A stretch of 64,000 nt of DNA, from positions 3,906,001 to 3,970,000 of the forward strand of contig NZ_JAFBCF010000001.1 of assembly GCF_016907535.1 (NCBI RefSeq), in the 5' to 3' direction. Within the stretch, counting starts at the first letter, position 1; every line of letters starts with the position of its first letter. Below, piece by piece: positions 46,021-54,750 of this stretch. The notes below the pieces were generated by a model. The model worked only from the letters and a program-made list of their open reading frames with translations, did not search any database and had not been told where the DNA came from. Position numbers and translations under genes: made by a program. This DNA is from Microlunatus panaciterrae. GTDB taxonomy: Bacteria; Actinomycetota; Actinomycetes; Propionibacteriales; Propionibacteriaceae.

Positions 46021-47211
46021 TCAGCCCGCCAGCGCCAGGCCGAGCCGGCGCGTCCCCTCGGCGATGGTCTCCGGGTCGTAGGTGGTGAAGGAGAGCCGCA
46101 TGGTGTTGGCCCTCGGGGCACTGGCGAAGAAGGATGCGCCAGGAACGAAGGCCACCTGGTGCGCGATGGCCGTTGGCAGCAGTACGGCCGCGTCCCACCC
46201 TTCGGGGAGTTCCGCCCAGACGAACATTCCGCCGTCCGGGTTGGTCCAGCGGCTGCCCGGGGGCAGCGCCGACTCCAGTCCTGCGAGCAGGGCGTCCCGG
46301 CGACGACCGTACTCGCAGCGGGCCCGGGCCAGGCTTGCGGACAGCCGACCGGTGGCCAGATAGTGCGCTGCGGCTGCCTGGTCGAGGGTGGAGGTGTGCA
46401 GGTCCGCCGACTGCTTGGCCACCACCAGTCCGGGTTTGATCGTCGGGTCGCAGCGGACGAAACCGAGCCGGAGCCCTGGGGCCAGGATCTTGGAGAAGCT
46501 GCCGGTGCTCACCACGTGGTCGCTGTCGCAGAAGGCGGCCATCGGTGCCAGCGACTCACCCGAGTAGCGCAGCTCGTGGTACGGGTCGTCGGCGATCACC
46601 CGGAAGCCGACCTGTTGGGCGATCTCGGCGATCCGACCGCGCTGGTGGGCATCCAGGGTGCGGCCGGTCGGGTTGTGGAAGGTCGGCACGGTGTAGAAGA
46701 GGCGAGCGGAGTGGCGCCTCGCCAGCTCAGCCAGCGCGTCGAGGTCGACACCGTCGCCGTTGGACGGCACCTCGATGAGCCGGGCGCCGGCCAGTGTCAG
46801 GGCCTGCAAGGCGGCCAGATAGCTGGGTCGTTCGACCAGGACGGCATCGCCGGGGTCGACCAGCGTTGCCGCCAGGAGTGACAACCCCTGCTGTGAACCA
46901 GTGGTGATCACGATGTTCTCGGCCCTGGTGGGCAGACCCAGGGCGGTGTAGCGGTCGGCAACGATCGCCCGCAGGGTCGCGTTCCCTTCGGTGGGTGAGT
47001 ACTGCAGAGCCGCGCGGGCGCCCGTGCTCAGCACGGTGGCGAAGGACTCGGCGGTTCCCTCGACGTCGAACAGCTCCGGGGCGGGCAGCCCGCCGGCGAA
47101 GGAGATGATGCCGGGCCGTTCGGTGAGCGCGAGCAGGTCACGGACGATCGATGACGTGACTCCGGCCAGTCGGGTGGCGAGTGCTGGCGGATCGGTCGGC
47201 CGATTGGGCAC
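46021..47211 (-). CDS. PLP-dependent aminotransferase (class I/II, 2-aminoadipate type)
   Basis: 396-residue fold-type I enzyme. The N-terminal IISFAGGLPAPELFDVEG and ALQYSPTEGNATLRAIVADRY are typical of MocR-like/LysN aminotransferases without the DNA-binding head. The PLP Lys is in TGSFSKILAPGLRLGF, the ring-stacking region in VITTGSQQGLSLLA and the cofactor Asp near FRVIADDPYHELRY. GTG 47211 is selected because GAGGAG is 6 nt upstream; the reading from 47295 would leave only a few bases to the divergent thymidine kinase start. The natural amino donor is unknown. Confidence 0.85.
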   Translation of the reverse strand: MPNRPTDPPALATRLAGVTSSIVRDLLALTERPGIISFAGGLPAPELFDVEGTAESFATVLSTGARAALQYSPTEGNATLRAIVADRYTALGLPTRAENIVITTGSQQGLSLLAATLVDPGDAVLVERPSYLAALQALTLAGARLIEVPSNGDGVDLDALAELARRHSARLFYTVPTFHNPTGRTLDAHQRGRIAEIAQQVGFRVIADDPYHELRYSGESLAPMAAFCDSDHVVSTGSFSKILAPGLRLGFVRCDPTIKPGLVVAKQSADLHTSTLDQAAAAHYLATGRLSASLARARCEYGRRRDALLAGLESALPPGSRWTNPDGGMFVWAELPEGWDAAVLLPTAIAHQVAFVPGASFFASAPRANTMRLSFTTYDPETIAEGTRRLGLALAG

Positions 47212-47297
47212 GGGGAGCTCCTCGGTACGGGTCCGTTCAGGATCCCAGCCGGGAGGGCTGGCTCGGGGGCCGGTCCGGATGCTGGCAGGATTCACCC

Positions 47298-48071
47298 GTG
47301 GCTGACTTCCTCTACTTCACCGGTCCGATGGACTGCGGCAAGTCGACGCTGGCCCTGCAACTTGACTACACCCATTCCAGCGGTGGGCGGACGGGGCGGT
47401 TGTTCACCAGCCAGGATCGGGCGGGCGAGGCCACCATTTCGTCCAGGTTGGGTCTGCGACGGCCCGCCATCGAGGTACATCCCGAGTTCGACTTCTGGGT
47501 CTATGTTGTCCAGGAGCTCACCAGCGGGGAACGGATCGACTACCTCGTCTGCGACGAGACGCAGTTCTATCAGCCGATCCAGATCGACCAGCTGGCCAGG
47601 ATCGTGGACGAGCTGCAGATCGACGTGTTCGCGGTGGGAATCCTGACCGACTTCCGCACCAGGATGTTCCCCGGCTCGCAGCGACTGGTCGAGCTGTGTG
47701 ATCGGATCGAGACGCTGCAGGTGCAGGCGTTGTGCTGGTGTGGTCAGCGGGCCACCCACAACGCTCGGACCGTCGACGGGGCGATGGTGACCGAGGGTGA
47801 CCAGGTGGTGGTCGGGGACACGGCCGTCATCGGTGTGGACAGCTCGGTGGTCTCCTATGAGGTGCTCTGTCGACAGCACCATCGTCGTAAGGTCACCCGA
47901 ATGGTGGCGCGGGCGACGCTCTCCCCGGAGCCATTGCCGTTCGGGCATGAGGATGATGCGCCGTTCGGGCATGAGGATGATGCGCCGTTCGGGCATGAGG
48001 ATGATGCGCCGTTCGGGCATGAGGATGATGCGCCGTTCGGGCTTGAGGACGAGCTGGAGGAGCTGCGGTGA
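47298..48071 (+). CDS. tdk: thymidine kinase with acidic C-terminal repeats
   Basis: 257-residue type-II thymidine kinase (salvage of thymidine to dTMP). P-loop GPMDCGKSTLALQ at residues ~9-21, Walker-B-like VCDETQFYQ, lasso region with DRIETLQVQALCWCGQRATHNART, and zinc ligands C-x-C with the later C-x2-H (LCRQHH). The last ~45 residues are unusual: four exact copies of PFGHEDDA and a partial fifth, encoded by a 24-bp tandem repeat. GTG 47298 gives the family N-terminus. The stop overlaps the rhodanese start. Divergent from the aminotransferase gene. Confidence 0.92.
   Translation: MADFLYFTGPMDCGKSTLALQLDYTHSSGGRTGRLFTSQDRAGEATISSRLGLRRPAIEVHPEFDFWVYVVQELTSGERIDYLVCDETQFYQPIQIDQLARIVDELQIDVFAVGILTDFRTRMFPGSQRLVELCDRIETLQVQALCWCGQRATHNARTVDGAMVTEGDQVVVGDTAVIGVDSSVVSYEVLCRQHHRRKVTRMVARATLSPEPLPFGHEDDAPFGHEDDAPFGHEDDAPFGHEDDAPFGLEDELEELR
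47937..48032 (+). repeat. 24-bp tandem repeat (4 exact copies) inside thymidine kinase gene
   Basis: Units start at 47937, 47961, 47985 and 48009 and are identical; a fifth, diverged unit follows at 48033. The period is a multiple of three, so each unit adds eight residues (PFGHEDDA) without a frame change. Exact identity at DNA level implies recent expansion. Confidence 0.95.
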
Positions 48072-48910
48072 GCGTGTTGATCGGGGCCCAGGACCTCCTG
48101 GCAGCGCTGGGATCGGACCAGCCACCGGTGATCGCCGACGTCCGCTGGGAACTGGGCCGAGACACCGGCCGGGCCGACTTCGAGGCCGGTCACATCCCTG
48201 GTGCCCAGTTCGTTGATCTTGACCGCGAACTGGCCGCGCCCCCCGGAGCTGGTGGGCGGCACCCCCTGCCGCCGCCTGAGGTCTTTCAACAAGCGATGCG
48301 ACGGATTGGGGTGAGCAACGACCGAGCCGTGGTGGTCTACGATGCGGCCAACTCGTTGGCTGCCTCCCGGCTGTGGTGGTTGCTGGCCGATGCCGGGCAT
48401 GACCAGGTCGCTGTTCTCGATGGTGGCCTCGCCGCCTGGACGAAGGCCGGCCAGCCGGTCACAGCGGGGGAGTCCGAGCACGTCCCGGCCGGGGACTTCG
48501 ACGGTCGACCCGGCCAGCTGGGCCAGGTCGACTCGGCCACGCTGGCAGCCTTGATCGACAAGGGAGAGGCCCCGGTGCTGGTCGACGTCAGGGGAGCGGA
48601 ACGCTACGCCGGCGAGAACGAACCAATCGATCCGGTCGCGGGTCACATCCCGGGGGCGGTGAGCGCACCGTCGATGGACAACGTCGACGCCGACGGTCGG
48701 TTCGTCGCACCGAAAGTCCTGAGGGAGCGCTTCACCGCGCTCGGTGTCGACGGCGACGCCGTCCTCTACTGCGGCTCGGGCATCACCGCAGCCCACACCC
48801 TGCTGGCGATGCGGTCAGCCGGGATCGGCGGTGGCACTCTCTATCCCGGCTCGTGGAGCGACTGGATCAGAGACCCCGACCGACCGGTCCGCACCGGCCC
48901 GCTCCCCTGA
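48068..48910 (+). CDS. sseA: two-domain sulfurtransferase (rhodanese)
   Basis: 280 residues with two rhodanese domains. The inactive N-domain (~5-135) has GHIPGAQFVDLDRELAAPP; the active C-domain (~150-275) has VDVRGAERYAGENEPIDPVAGHIPGAVSAP and the active loop YCGSGITA with the catalytic Cys. It transfers sulfane sulfur, from thiosulfate or 3-mercaptopyruvate, to cyanide or thiols. GTG 48068 overlaps the thymidine kinase stop, so they are coupled. Last gene before the glycan island. Confidence 0.92.
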   Translation: MSVLIGAQDLLAALGSDQPPVIADVRWELGRDTGRADFEAGHIPGAQFVDLDRELAAPPGAGGRHPLPPPEVFQQAMRRIGVSNDRAVVVYDAANSLAASRLWWLLADAGHDQVAVLDGGLAAWTKAGQPVTAGESEHVPAGDFDGRPGQLGQVDSATLAALIDKGEAPVLVDVRGAERYAGENEPIDPVAGHIPGAVSAPSMDNVDADGRFVAPKVLRERFTALGVDGDAVLYCGSGITAAHTLLAMRSAGIGGGTLYPGSWSDWIRDPDRPVRTGPLP

Positions 48911-48927
48911 GCATTTCGACCTCACGC

Positions 48928-49125
48928 GCTCTGAGCCTGTCGAAGAGCGCCCTTCGACAGGCTCAGGGCACATATCCGCGGGGTGTGGGAGACGCTTGTT
49001 CCTCACGCGCTCTGAGCTTGTCGAAGAGTGCTCCCTGCAGTTCACGGGCTCTTCGACAGGCTCAGGGCACGTACGTGGGATGCGCCCCTTCGACAAGCTC
49101 AGGGCACATCGACAGGGGTCAGGGC
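48928..49125. repeat. REP-like array D, including a head-to-head pair
   Basis: A forward copy (48928-48948, GCTCTGAGCC variant) abuts a reverse copy (48949-48969), giving a nearly complete 21-bp hairpin with no spacer. Further copies are a forward one near 49009-49029, reverse ones near 49048-49069 and 49084-49105, and a fragment near 49111-49125. Lies between the convergent rhodanese and GH127 genes. Confidence 0.85.
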
Positions 49126-49138
49126 ACTTCGGCCGGAC

Positions 49139-51007
49139 TCAGGTCAGGGGGATCATGACGGTCATCAGGCCGGGCTCGCGGTTGGCCCAGGCGAAGTAGG
49201 GGATGGCGGTCAGAGCTGCGGCGTCGGCGGGCCGAGTCTCGTCGGGGCCGGGCTGCCAGGGACGATAGAGCGCGAGGTCGCTCGGTGTCCTCGCGGACGC
49301 CGTCGTCGACAGGCCTTCCACCCCGGGAAGGTCGGGTCCGGGGGCGCGCTTCCACTGTTCGGTGCCGGTGAGCGACAGGTCTCGGATGTCCTCCACGTGG
49401 TCGGCCTGCTCCAGGCAATAGACCAGCGGTCCTTGGGTGATGGCCACCCGGTGGTGGGCAGAGGCGAGGTAGGGGTGAGCCGCCAGCAGCCGTACGGGGA
49501 AGTCATAGTCGATGCTGAGCTCGTCTCCATCGGCCCATTCCCGTTCCAGCACCAGGTAGCCGGCCGCCGGTCGTGCGGCGGACTCGACGCCGTTGATCGT
49601 CAACCGGATCTCCGCAGCCCAGCTGGGAGCGGGCAGCCGGAGCACGAAGCTGCTCGGAGCGGACAGTCCCAGCCGAACGGTGAACGTGCCCCGGTAGGGG
49701 AGCCCGGAGGTGGTGCTCAGTTGGGCGCGGGTGCCGTCCGGCAGGTCGATGTCGGCGTCGATCCCGAGCAGCTGGTGCAGCCACAGCCCCTCGTCCGAGG
49801 TGGTCAGGGCGTAGCCGGGCAGAGACCCCAGCAGCCGGGTGATGTTGGGCGGGCAGCAGGCACAGTCGAACCACGGCTGCCGTCGGTGGCGCCCCGCATC
49901 CGCCAGCGGGTTCTGATAGAAGAAGTCGGTGCCCTCCAGTGACAGCCCGGGCAGCACCGCGTTGTAGAGAGCCCACTCGATCGCCTCGCGATAGCGGCCG
50001 TCACCGGTCCGCAGCAACAGTCGCCAGGCAAGGTAGATCTCAGCGATGGCCGCACAGGTCTCGTTGTAAGGGCGGTCCGACAGCTCATAGCTCTCCCCGA
50101 ACGCCTCACCGTCCCAGCGGGCCCCGACCCCACCGGTGACCGAGATCTTGCTCGTCGACAGATCGGTCCACAGCTCCTCCAGACGCCTGGTCAGCTCCGG
50201 ATCGCCGGTCTCCAGCACGACGTCCGCCATGGCCGCATAGAGGTACAGCGCACGAACCGCATGCCCGGTGACCCGGCTCTGCTGGCGTACCGGTTGGTGG
50301 TCGAGCAGATACTCGCTGCCGTTCAGCACACCGTGTCCCCGGGAGTCGAGCTGCCACTCGGCCAGCCGCAGCCACCGCTGCTCGCCGGTGAGCCGGTAGA
50401 GCTCGACAAGTGCCATCTCCAGGTTGGGGTGGCCGCAAGCCGCCAGCGTCCGATCGGGGGAGTAGCGCGACTCCACCAGAGCACAGCAGCGCAGGGCGAC
50501 GTCCAGCAACCGACGCTCTGAGGTGGCGCGGAAATGGGCCACGGCGGCTTGGACCAGGTGCCCCAGGCAGTACATCTCGTGCTTGTTCACCAGGTCCGTC
50601 CAGCGCTCGTCGACACGATCGACGCTGAAGTAGGTGTTGAGATAGCCGTCGTCGTCCTGAGCTGCGGCGATCAGCTCGATGGTCTCGTCCAGCCTCCGGC
50701 GGATGTCCTCGTCGTCACCGGCCGCGAGCGCCCAGGACGCCGACTCGACCCACTTGTAGACGTCCGAGTCGGAGTAGTAGCGGGCCTGGAACGGCCCGTC
50801 GAGTTCTCCGGCTGCGCGGCGGAAGTTGTCGAGTGCACCGGTGCTGCTGCACTTGTCGTGGGCGAACGCGATCGAGCGACCGCGGTTGGCGTCCAGCCGC
50901 GGCGACCAGAAGTCGTCCCGTACCCGGACAGAGTCGACTCCGACAGGGCGCAGCAGGGCGTGCGGGCTGGAGGTCGTGTCGACAACGGCGGTGTTGCGGT
51001 GGGTCAT
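49139..51007 (-). CDS. GH127 family beta-L-arabinofuranosidase-like enzyme
   Basis: 622 residues. Glu316 and Cys318 (YNETCAAIAE) and Cys384-Cys385 (DCACCPPNITRLL) match the zinc ligands of the characterised enzyme HypBA1 (Glu338, Cys340, Cys417, Cys418), where one Cys acts as nucleophile. RVRDDFWSPRLDANR at the N-terminus is also typical. No signal peptide, so it acts on imported sugars. Family members remove beta-L-arabinofuranose from plant hydroxyproline glycans, and some act on other pectin sugars, so the exact substrate is open. The gene follows the LacI gene by 13 bp on the same strand, likely one transcript. Confidence 0.9.
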   Translation of the reverse strand: MTHRNTAVVDTTSSPHALLRPVGVDSVRVRDDFWSPRLDANRGRSIAFAHDKCSSTGALDNFRRAAGELDGPFQARYYSDSDVYKWVESASWALAAGDDEDIRRRLDETIELIAAAQDDDGYLNTYFSVDRVDERWTDLVNKHEMYCLGHLVQAAVAHFRATSERRLLDVALRCCALVESRYSPDRTLAACGHPNLEMALVELYRLTGEQRWLRLAEWQLDSRGHGVLNGSEYLLDHQPVRQQSRVTGHAVRALYLYAAMADVVLETGDPELTRRLEELWTDLSTSKISVTGGVGARWDGEAFGESYELSDRPYNETCAAIAEIYLAWRLLLRTGDGRYREAIEWALYNAVLPGLSLEGTDFFYQNPLADAGRHRRQPWFDCACCPPNITRLLGSLPGYALTTSDEGLWLHQLLGIDADIDLPDGTRAQLSTTSGLPYRGTFTVRLGLSAPSSFVLRLPAPSWAAEIRLTINGVESAARPAAGYLVLEREWADGDELSIDYDFPVRLLAAHPYLASAHHRVAITQGPLVYCLEQADHVEDIRDLSLTGTEQWKRAPGPDLPGVEGLSTTASARTPSDLALYRPWQPGPDETRPADAAALTAIPYFAWANREPGLMTVMIPLT

Positions 51008-51020
51008 GAAGGCGTCTCCA

Positions 51021-52070
51021 TCAGGCGTCGGGGATCATCGGGTAGTCGGAGGTCCAGACCGGGTCCCCCTCGGCGGGCGCGGGACAGGACTCGCGGATCG
51101 CCAGCATGCAGGTCTGCTTGACCACGCCGGGGGTGGCGCTGCCGTTGATCGAGTTCAGCATGGTCTCACCCACGGTGCGGCCGAGGCTGTACAGGTTCAT
51201 GTCGATCGACGTCAGGGGTGGGCGGGTGTGTGCTGCCAGCAGCGTCCAGTTGTCGAAGCCGACCAGGGCGATGTCCTCCGGCACCCGACGCCCGGCGGCG
51301 GTGAGCGCGTCGGCGACCCCACGTCCCAGCTGGTCGTTGCCGCAGAAGATGCCATCGGTATCGGGAAACCGCTCGAGCAGTCGGTTGACGGACCGGTAGG
51401 CCTGATTCTCGTCGAAGGGCAGGTGCACCACCCGTTCGTCCGGCAGCTCGAGACCGTGCTCGGCCAGCGCCCGGCGTGCTCCGCTGATCCGTTCGGTCAC
51501 GGCGAGGTAGTGCGCCGGCCCGGTCAGGTGCAGGATCGAGCGGCAGCCCTGCCTCAGCAGCTGCCGACCGGCCAGGTAGCCGCCGTGCTCGTCGTCGACG
51601 GTGACACTGGTGTCGGTGGGGTCGTCAGATGTCCGGTAGGCGTAGACCACCGGGAACGGCAGGTTTCTGGGTGCATGTGGGGTCGGGTCGGTGGCCCGAC
51701 CGGTGATGATGAGCCCGTCGACTCGCTTGGCGATCAGGGCATCCAGGTAGTGACGCTCCCGGACCGTGTCGCGGCGGGCGTCGCAGAGCAGCAGGCTGCT
51801 GGTCTCGGCGGTCAACGAGTCCTCGATTCCACCCAGCAGGGTGGGCGTGAACCTGCCGTAGCCGTCCCTGGTGAGCAGGCCCACGGTGAAGGTGCGGCCA
51901 CTGGTCAGCGAGCTGGCGTTCAGGTTGGGGCGGAATCCCAGCTCACGCGCCACGGCGATGATCCGGTCCCGCGTGTCGTCGCGCATCCGGCCCTTTCCGT
52001 GAAGGCCTTTGGAAGCGGTCGAGATGGACACACCGGAGGCTTCGGCCACGTCACGGATCGTCGGTGCCAT
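51021..52070 (-). CDS. LacI family transcriptional regulator
   Basis: 349 residues. The N-terminal HTH is TIRDVAEASGVSISTASKGLHGKGRMRDDTRDRIIAVARELGFRPN; the Ser-Lys in STASKGL is a variant of the usual STVSRVL recognition segment and predicts an operator different from standard LacI sites. The periplasmic-binding-like sensor domain follows (VGLLTRDGYGRFTPTLLGGIE; FCGNDQLGRGVADAL; DIALVGFDNW). It probably represses the divergent ABC/glycosidase operon and its own operon until a sugar binds. ATG 52070 has GAGGA upstream. Confidence 0.93.
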   Translation of the reverse strand: MAPTIRDVAEASGVSISTASKGLHGKGRMRDDTRDRIIAVARELGFRPNLNASSLTSGRTFTVGLLTRDGYGRFTPTLLGGIEDSLTAETSSLLLCDARRDTVRERHYLDALIAKRVDGLIITGRATDPTPHAPRNLPFPVVYAYRTSDDPTDTSVTVDDEHGGYLAGRQLLRQGCRSILHLTGPAHYLAVTERISGARRALAEHGLELPDERVVHLPFDENQAYRSVNRLLERFPDTDGIFCGNDQLGRGVADALTAAGRRVPEDIALVGFDNWTLLAAHTRPPLTSIDMNLYSLGRTVGETMLNSINGSATPGVVKQTCMLAIRESCPAPAEGDPVWTSDYPMIPDA

Positions 52071-52174
52071 CAGTCCTCCTCAGGGTTGCGCAAATGGTTG
52101 CTCGGATCAGCATCACGCAGAACGTTGCCGTGGTTGAGGAAACCGTCCCATGTGCCGTGCGAGAGCGTCAATAA

Positions 52175-52232
52175 GAGAAATTGTTTTCTCATATTTGAAC
52201 CGTTGACCTGAAAGCAACTCCATGGCTAGTGT
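52175..52232 (+). promoter_or_regulatory. divergent promoter and operator of the glycan island
   Basis: GAGAAATTGTTTTCTC (52175-52190) has perfect 6-bp arms and is the best operator candidate. TTGAACCGTT (52195-52204) also occurs before the other sugar ABC operon (17391-17400). It overlaps a -35 TTGACC (52203-52208), with TAGTGT 18 bp further (52227-52232) as -10. All lie between the LacI gene and the binding-protein gene. Confidence 0.5.
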
Positions 52233-52317
52233 CTGCACTCATCCGGCACGACCAGTGCAGTCGCCATCCAGCGTCGCCTGGGTCGGTCCCAGTCCCATTT
52301 TCTTCCAGGAGGCAGAC

Positions 52318-53739
52318 ATGTCCGCGACTTCGGACCAGAGGGCGATGCAGGTGAACCCCTTCACCAGGAGAACGCTGTTCAAGCTGGCCGGAGGAGCCGG
52401 AGCGGCGCTGGCCCTCGGTCCCGCGCTGGCTGCCTGCGGCAAGGACGAGGCAGATCAGGGCCCAGGCGCCGATGGCAAGGTAACGATCTCCGTTGTCGGC
52501 TTCAAGGTCACGCCGGAGGAGAAGGGAACGCCGTTGGACAAGGCGTACCAGCAGTTCCTGAGTGACTTCCAGGCCAAGCATTCCAACATCGTGATCGACT
52601 CCAAGGAGACCCCGCCGGAGTTCGATACCAAGATCATCGTCGACCTGGCTTCAGGAACCGCGCCGGACGTCTGGTCCCAGGACGCCTCCAGCCTGGCGCC
52701 GCTGGTGCAGCGCAAACTGCTGCTCGACATGCGCGAGCTGCAGAAGGAGGTGCCGGCGCTGACCACAGACCGCTTCTTCCCGGCTGTGCTGGACATCAAC
52801 AAGCAGGAGGACGGCAGCCTGTACGGACTGCCGAACGATTTCACCCCGGTGGTCGTGTATTACAACCCGAAGCTGTTCGCTGCAGCCAAGCTGGAGGAGC
52901 CGAAGGACGGTTGGACCTGGGACCAGCAGCTCGAGTACGCCCGTGCCCTGACCAAGGACGGCAAGGGCCGCTCGGCCGGCGACGCCGGGTTCGATGGCTC
53001 CGATGTGAAGACGTGGGGCTACCGGGCCAGCAAGTACGCCTACCTGTGGGTCTACCGCGTCTGGCAGAACGGCTCCGACATCCTGTCGCCCGATCGCACC
53101 ACGGCCAAGGGCTTCCTCGACTCGGCCGCCACCATGGAAGCGCTGCAGTGGTATGCCGATCTGGTGCTCAAGCACAAGGTGTCGCCGAACCCGTCGACGC
53201 TGGACACGCTGACCCAGAAGTCGAGCTTCGACGCCCAGTTCATCAAGGGCCGGTTCGGCATGTTCGACTCTGGCCACTGGGAGCTCACCGGGCTGTCCAC
53301 GGCCGAGGGCTTCTCCACTGACCTGCTCGGAGTCGTCGGCCAGCCGAAGAAGGTGGACGACTCGACCGTGATCTACCAGTCCAGCTTCACTGTGCGCTAC
53401 GACCTGCCGGACAGCAAGAAGAAGGCGGTCGGCACCTTCATAGAGGCGGCCACCGCGGCCGGGTACCAGCAGACGAAGGCCGTCACCGGCATCGCCATTG
53501 CGGCCAACGCCGAGGTCGCCAAGAAGTCGGCCAGCCAGGACACCAAGTTCGCCGAGTACGACCCGATCTACATCGCCGCTGCCGCCAAGGGCCGGCCGCC
53601 GAGCGGGTCGAAGGTGGCCAAGTACCCCAGCGTGGAGAACCTGCTGAACGACATGATGGATAGGATCATGCGGAAGGGTGATGTCGAGGGCGAGGTCAGG
53701 AAGACCGTCACCGCGGTCGACCGCGAGCTGCAGGGCTGA
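52318..53739 (+). CDS. ABC sugar transporter, extracellular solute-binding lipoprotein
   Basis: 473 residues. The signal has twin arginines and a lipobox (NPFTRRTLFKLAGGAGAA then LAAC), so it may be Tat-exported and lipid-anchored. The mature part is a family-1 binding protein (FKVTPEEKGTPLDKAYQQFLSDFQAKH; YGLPNDFTPVVVYYNPKLF). ATG 52318 follows AGGAGG by 6 nt; upstream in-frame codons lie within the promoter. It supplies the two permeases downstream. Probable ligand is an arabinose-containing oligosaccharide, inferred from GH127 in the divergent operon. Confidence 0.93.
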   Translation: MSATSDQRAMQVNPFTRRTLFKLAGGAGAALALGPALAACGKDEADQGPGADGKVTISVVGFKVTPEEKGTPLDKAYQQFLSDFQAKHSNIVIDSKETPPEFDTKIIVDLASGTAPDVWSQDASSLAPLVQRKLLLDMRELQKEVPALTTDRFFPAVLDINKQEDGSLYGLPNDFTPVVVYYNPKLFAAAKLEEPKDGWTWDQQLEYARALTKDGKGRSAGDAGFDGSDVKTWGYRASKYAYLWVYRVWQNGSDILSPDRTTAKGFLDSAATMEALQWYADLVLKHKVSPNPSTLDTLTQKSSFDAQFIKGRFGMFDSGHWELTGLSTAEGFSTDLLGVVGQPKKVDDSTVIYQSSFTVRYDLPDSKKKAVGTFIEAATAAGYQQTKAVTGIAIAANAEVAKKSASQDTKFAEYDPIYIAAAAKGRPPSGSKVAKYPSVENLLNDMMDRIMRKGDVEGEVRKTVTAVDRELQG

Positions 53740-53744
53740 CCTTG

Positions 53745-54683
53745 ATGCCGACCGACTCTGCCGCCGGCAGGCGTTCCGCCGACAACCTGTGGAAGCGCTT
53801 CTGGGGTCGCCACAACGACCGGGCCGGCTACCTCTTCACGCTGCCGGCCGGTCTGCACCTGGCGGTCTTCGTGCTGGTGCCGATCCTGTTCAGCGTCTAC
53901 CTCTCGTTCCACGAGTGGACCAGTCCCCGCTTTCTGGATGCGCCGTTCGTCGGTCTGCAGAACTACGCCAAGCTGATCGGCGATGTGCCTTTCTGGCACG
54001 CGGTCAAGAACACGTTGATCTACACCTTCGTGTCGGTTCCGTTCGGGATGGCGGTGAGCCTGTTCCTGGCGGTGATCGTCAACCGACGCATCCCGGGCAT
54101 CAACGTGTTCAGGGCCGTCTTCTTCCTGCCGGTGATCACGTCCTGGGTGGCGGTGTCGGTCATCTGGATCACTTTGCTGGCGCCTGACGGTGGTCTGCTG
54201 AACTACCTGTTCGGTCAGGTCGGCCTGCCGGGACAGCACTGGCTCGACAGTGAGCGGTGGGCGATGTTCGCGATCATCGTGATCACGGTCTGGAAGGGGG
54301 CCGGCTTCCAGATGGTCATCTGGATGGCCGGCCTGCAGTCTGTGCCCACCGAGATCCTCGAGGCGGCCTCGATCGACGGCGCCGGCAAGTTCAGGTCCTT
54401 CTGGCATGTGACCGTGCCGCTGCTGTTCCCGACCACCTTCTTCCTGCTGGTCACCGGCGTGATCGGTGGCCTGCAGGTCTTCACCCCGATGTACGTGATC
54501 ACCAAGGGCGGGCCGCTCGGGGCGACCGACGTCGCCGTCTACCACATCTACAAGCGGGCCTTCCAGGAGTTCTCGATGGGATACGCCTCGGCCCAGGCCT
54601 GGGTCCTCTTCGGGATCATCTTCCTGGCGACCCTGATCCAGCTCGCCTACGCGAAGCGTCGCGGCGAGTCGGCGCTGGCATGA
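53745..54683 (+). CDS. sugar ABC transporter permease (MalF-type)
   Basis: 312 residues, about six transmembrane helices beginning with YLFTLPAGLHLAVFVLVPILFSVYLS. EAA loop EILEAASIDGAGKFRSFWHVTVPLLFP near residue 205. The ATG at 53745 is 5 bp after the binding-protein stop; a TTG one codon earlier is possible. The two-subunit pore is completed by the next gene. Sequence differs clearly from the paralogue at 18852-19775, so this is a separate importer. Confidence 0.93.
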   Translation: MPTDSAAGRRSADNLWKRFWGRHNDRAGYLFTLPAGLHLAVFVLVPILFSVYLSFHEWTSPRFLDAPFVGLQNYAKLIGDVPFWHAVKNTLIYTFVSVPFGMAVSLFLAVIVNRRIPGINVFRAVFFLPVITSWVAVSVIWITLLAPDGGLLNYLFGQVGLPGQHWLDSERWAMFAIIVITVWKGAGFQMVIWMAGLQSVPTEILEAASIDGAGKFRSFWHVTVPLLFPTTFFLLVTGVIGGLQVFTPMYVITKGGPLGATDVAVYHIYKRAFQEFSMGYASAQAWVLFGIIFLATLIQLAYAKRRGESALA

Positions 54684-54750
54684 CCCCGTCGGCGAGCACA
54701 CCGTCCCATAGCGCCCTGTCCGTTCCGGCACCACCCAGGGAGAGACACTG

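Noticed and set aside
47855-48796. Minus-strand ORF with repeated SSCPNGA units
   Set aside because: The repeat is only the reverse reading of the 24-bp units in the thymidine kinase gene; no independent evidence of coding.
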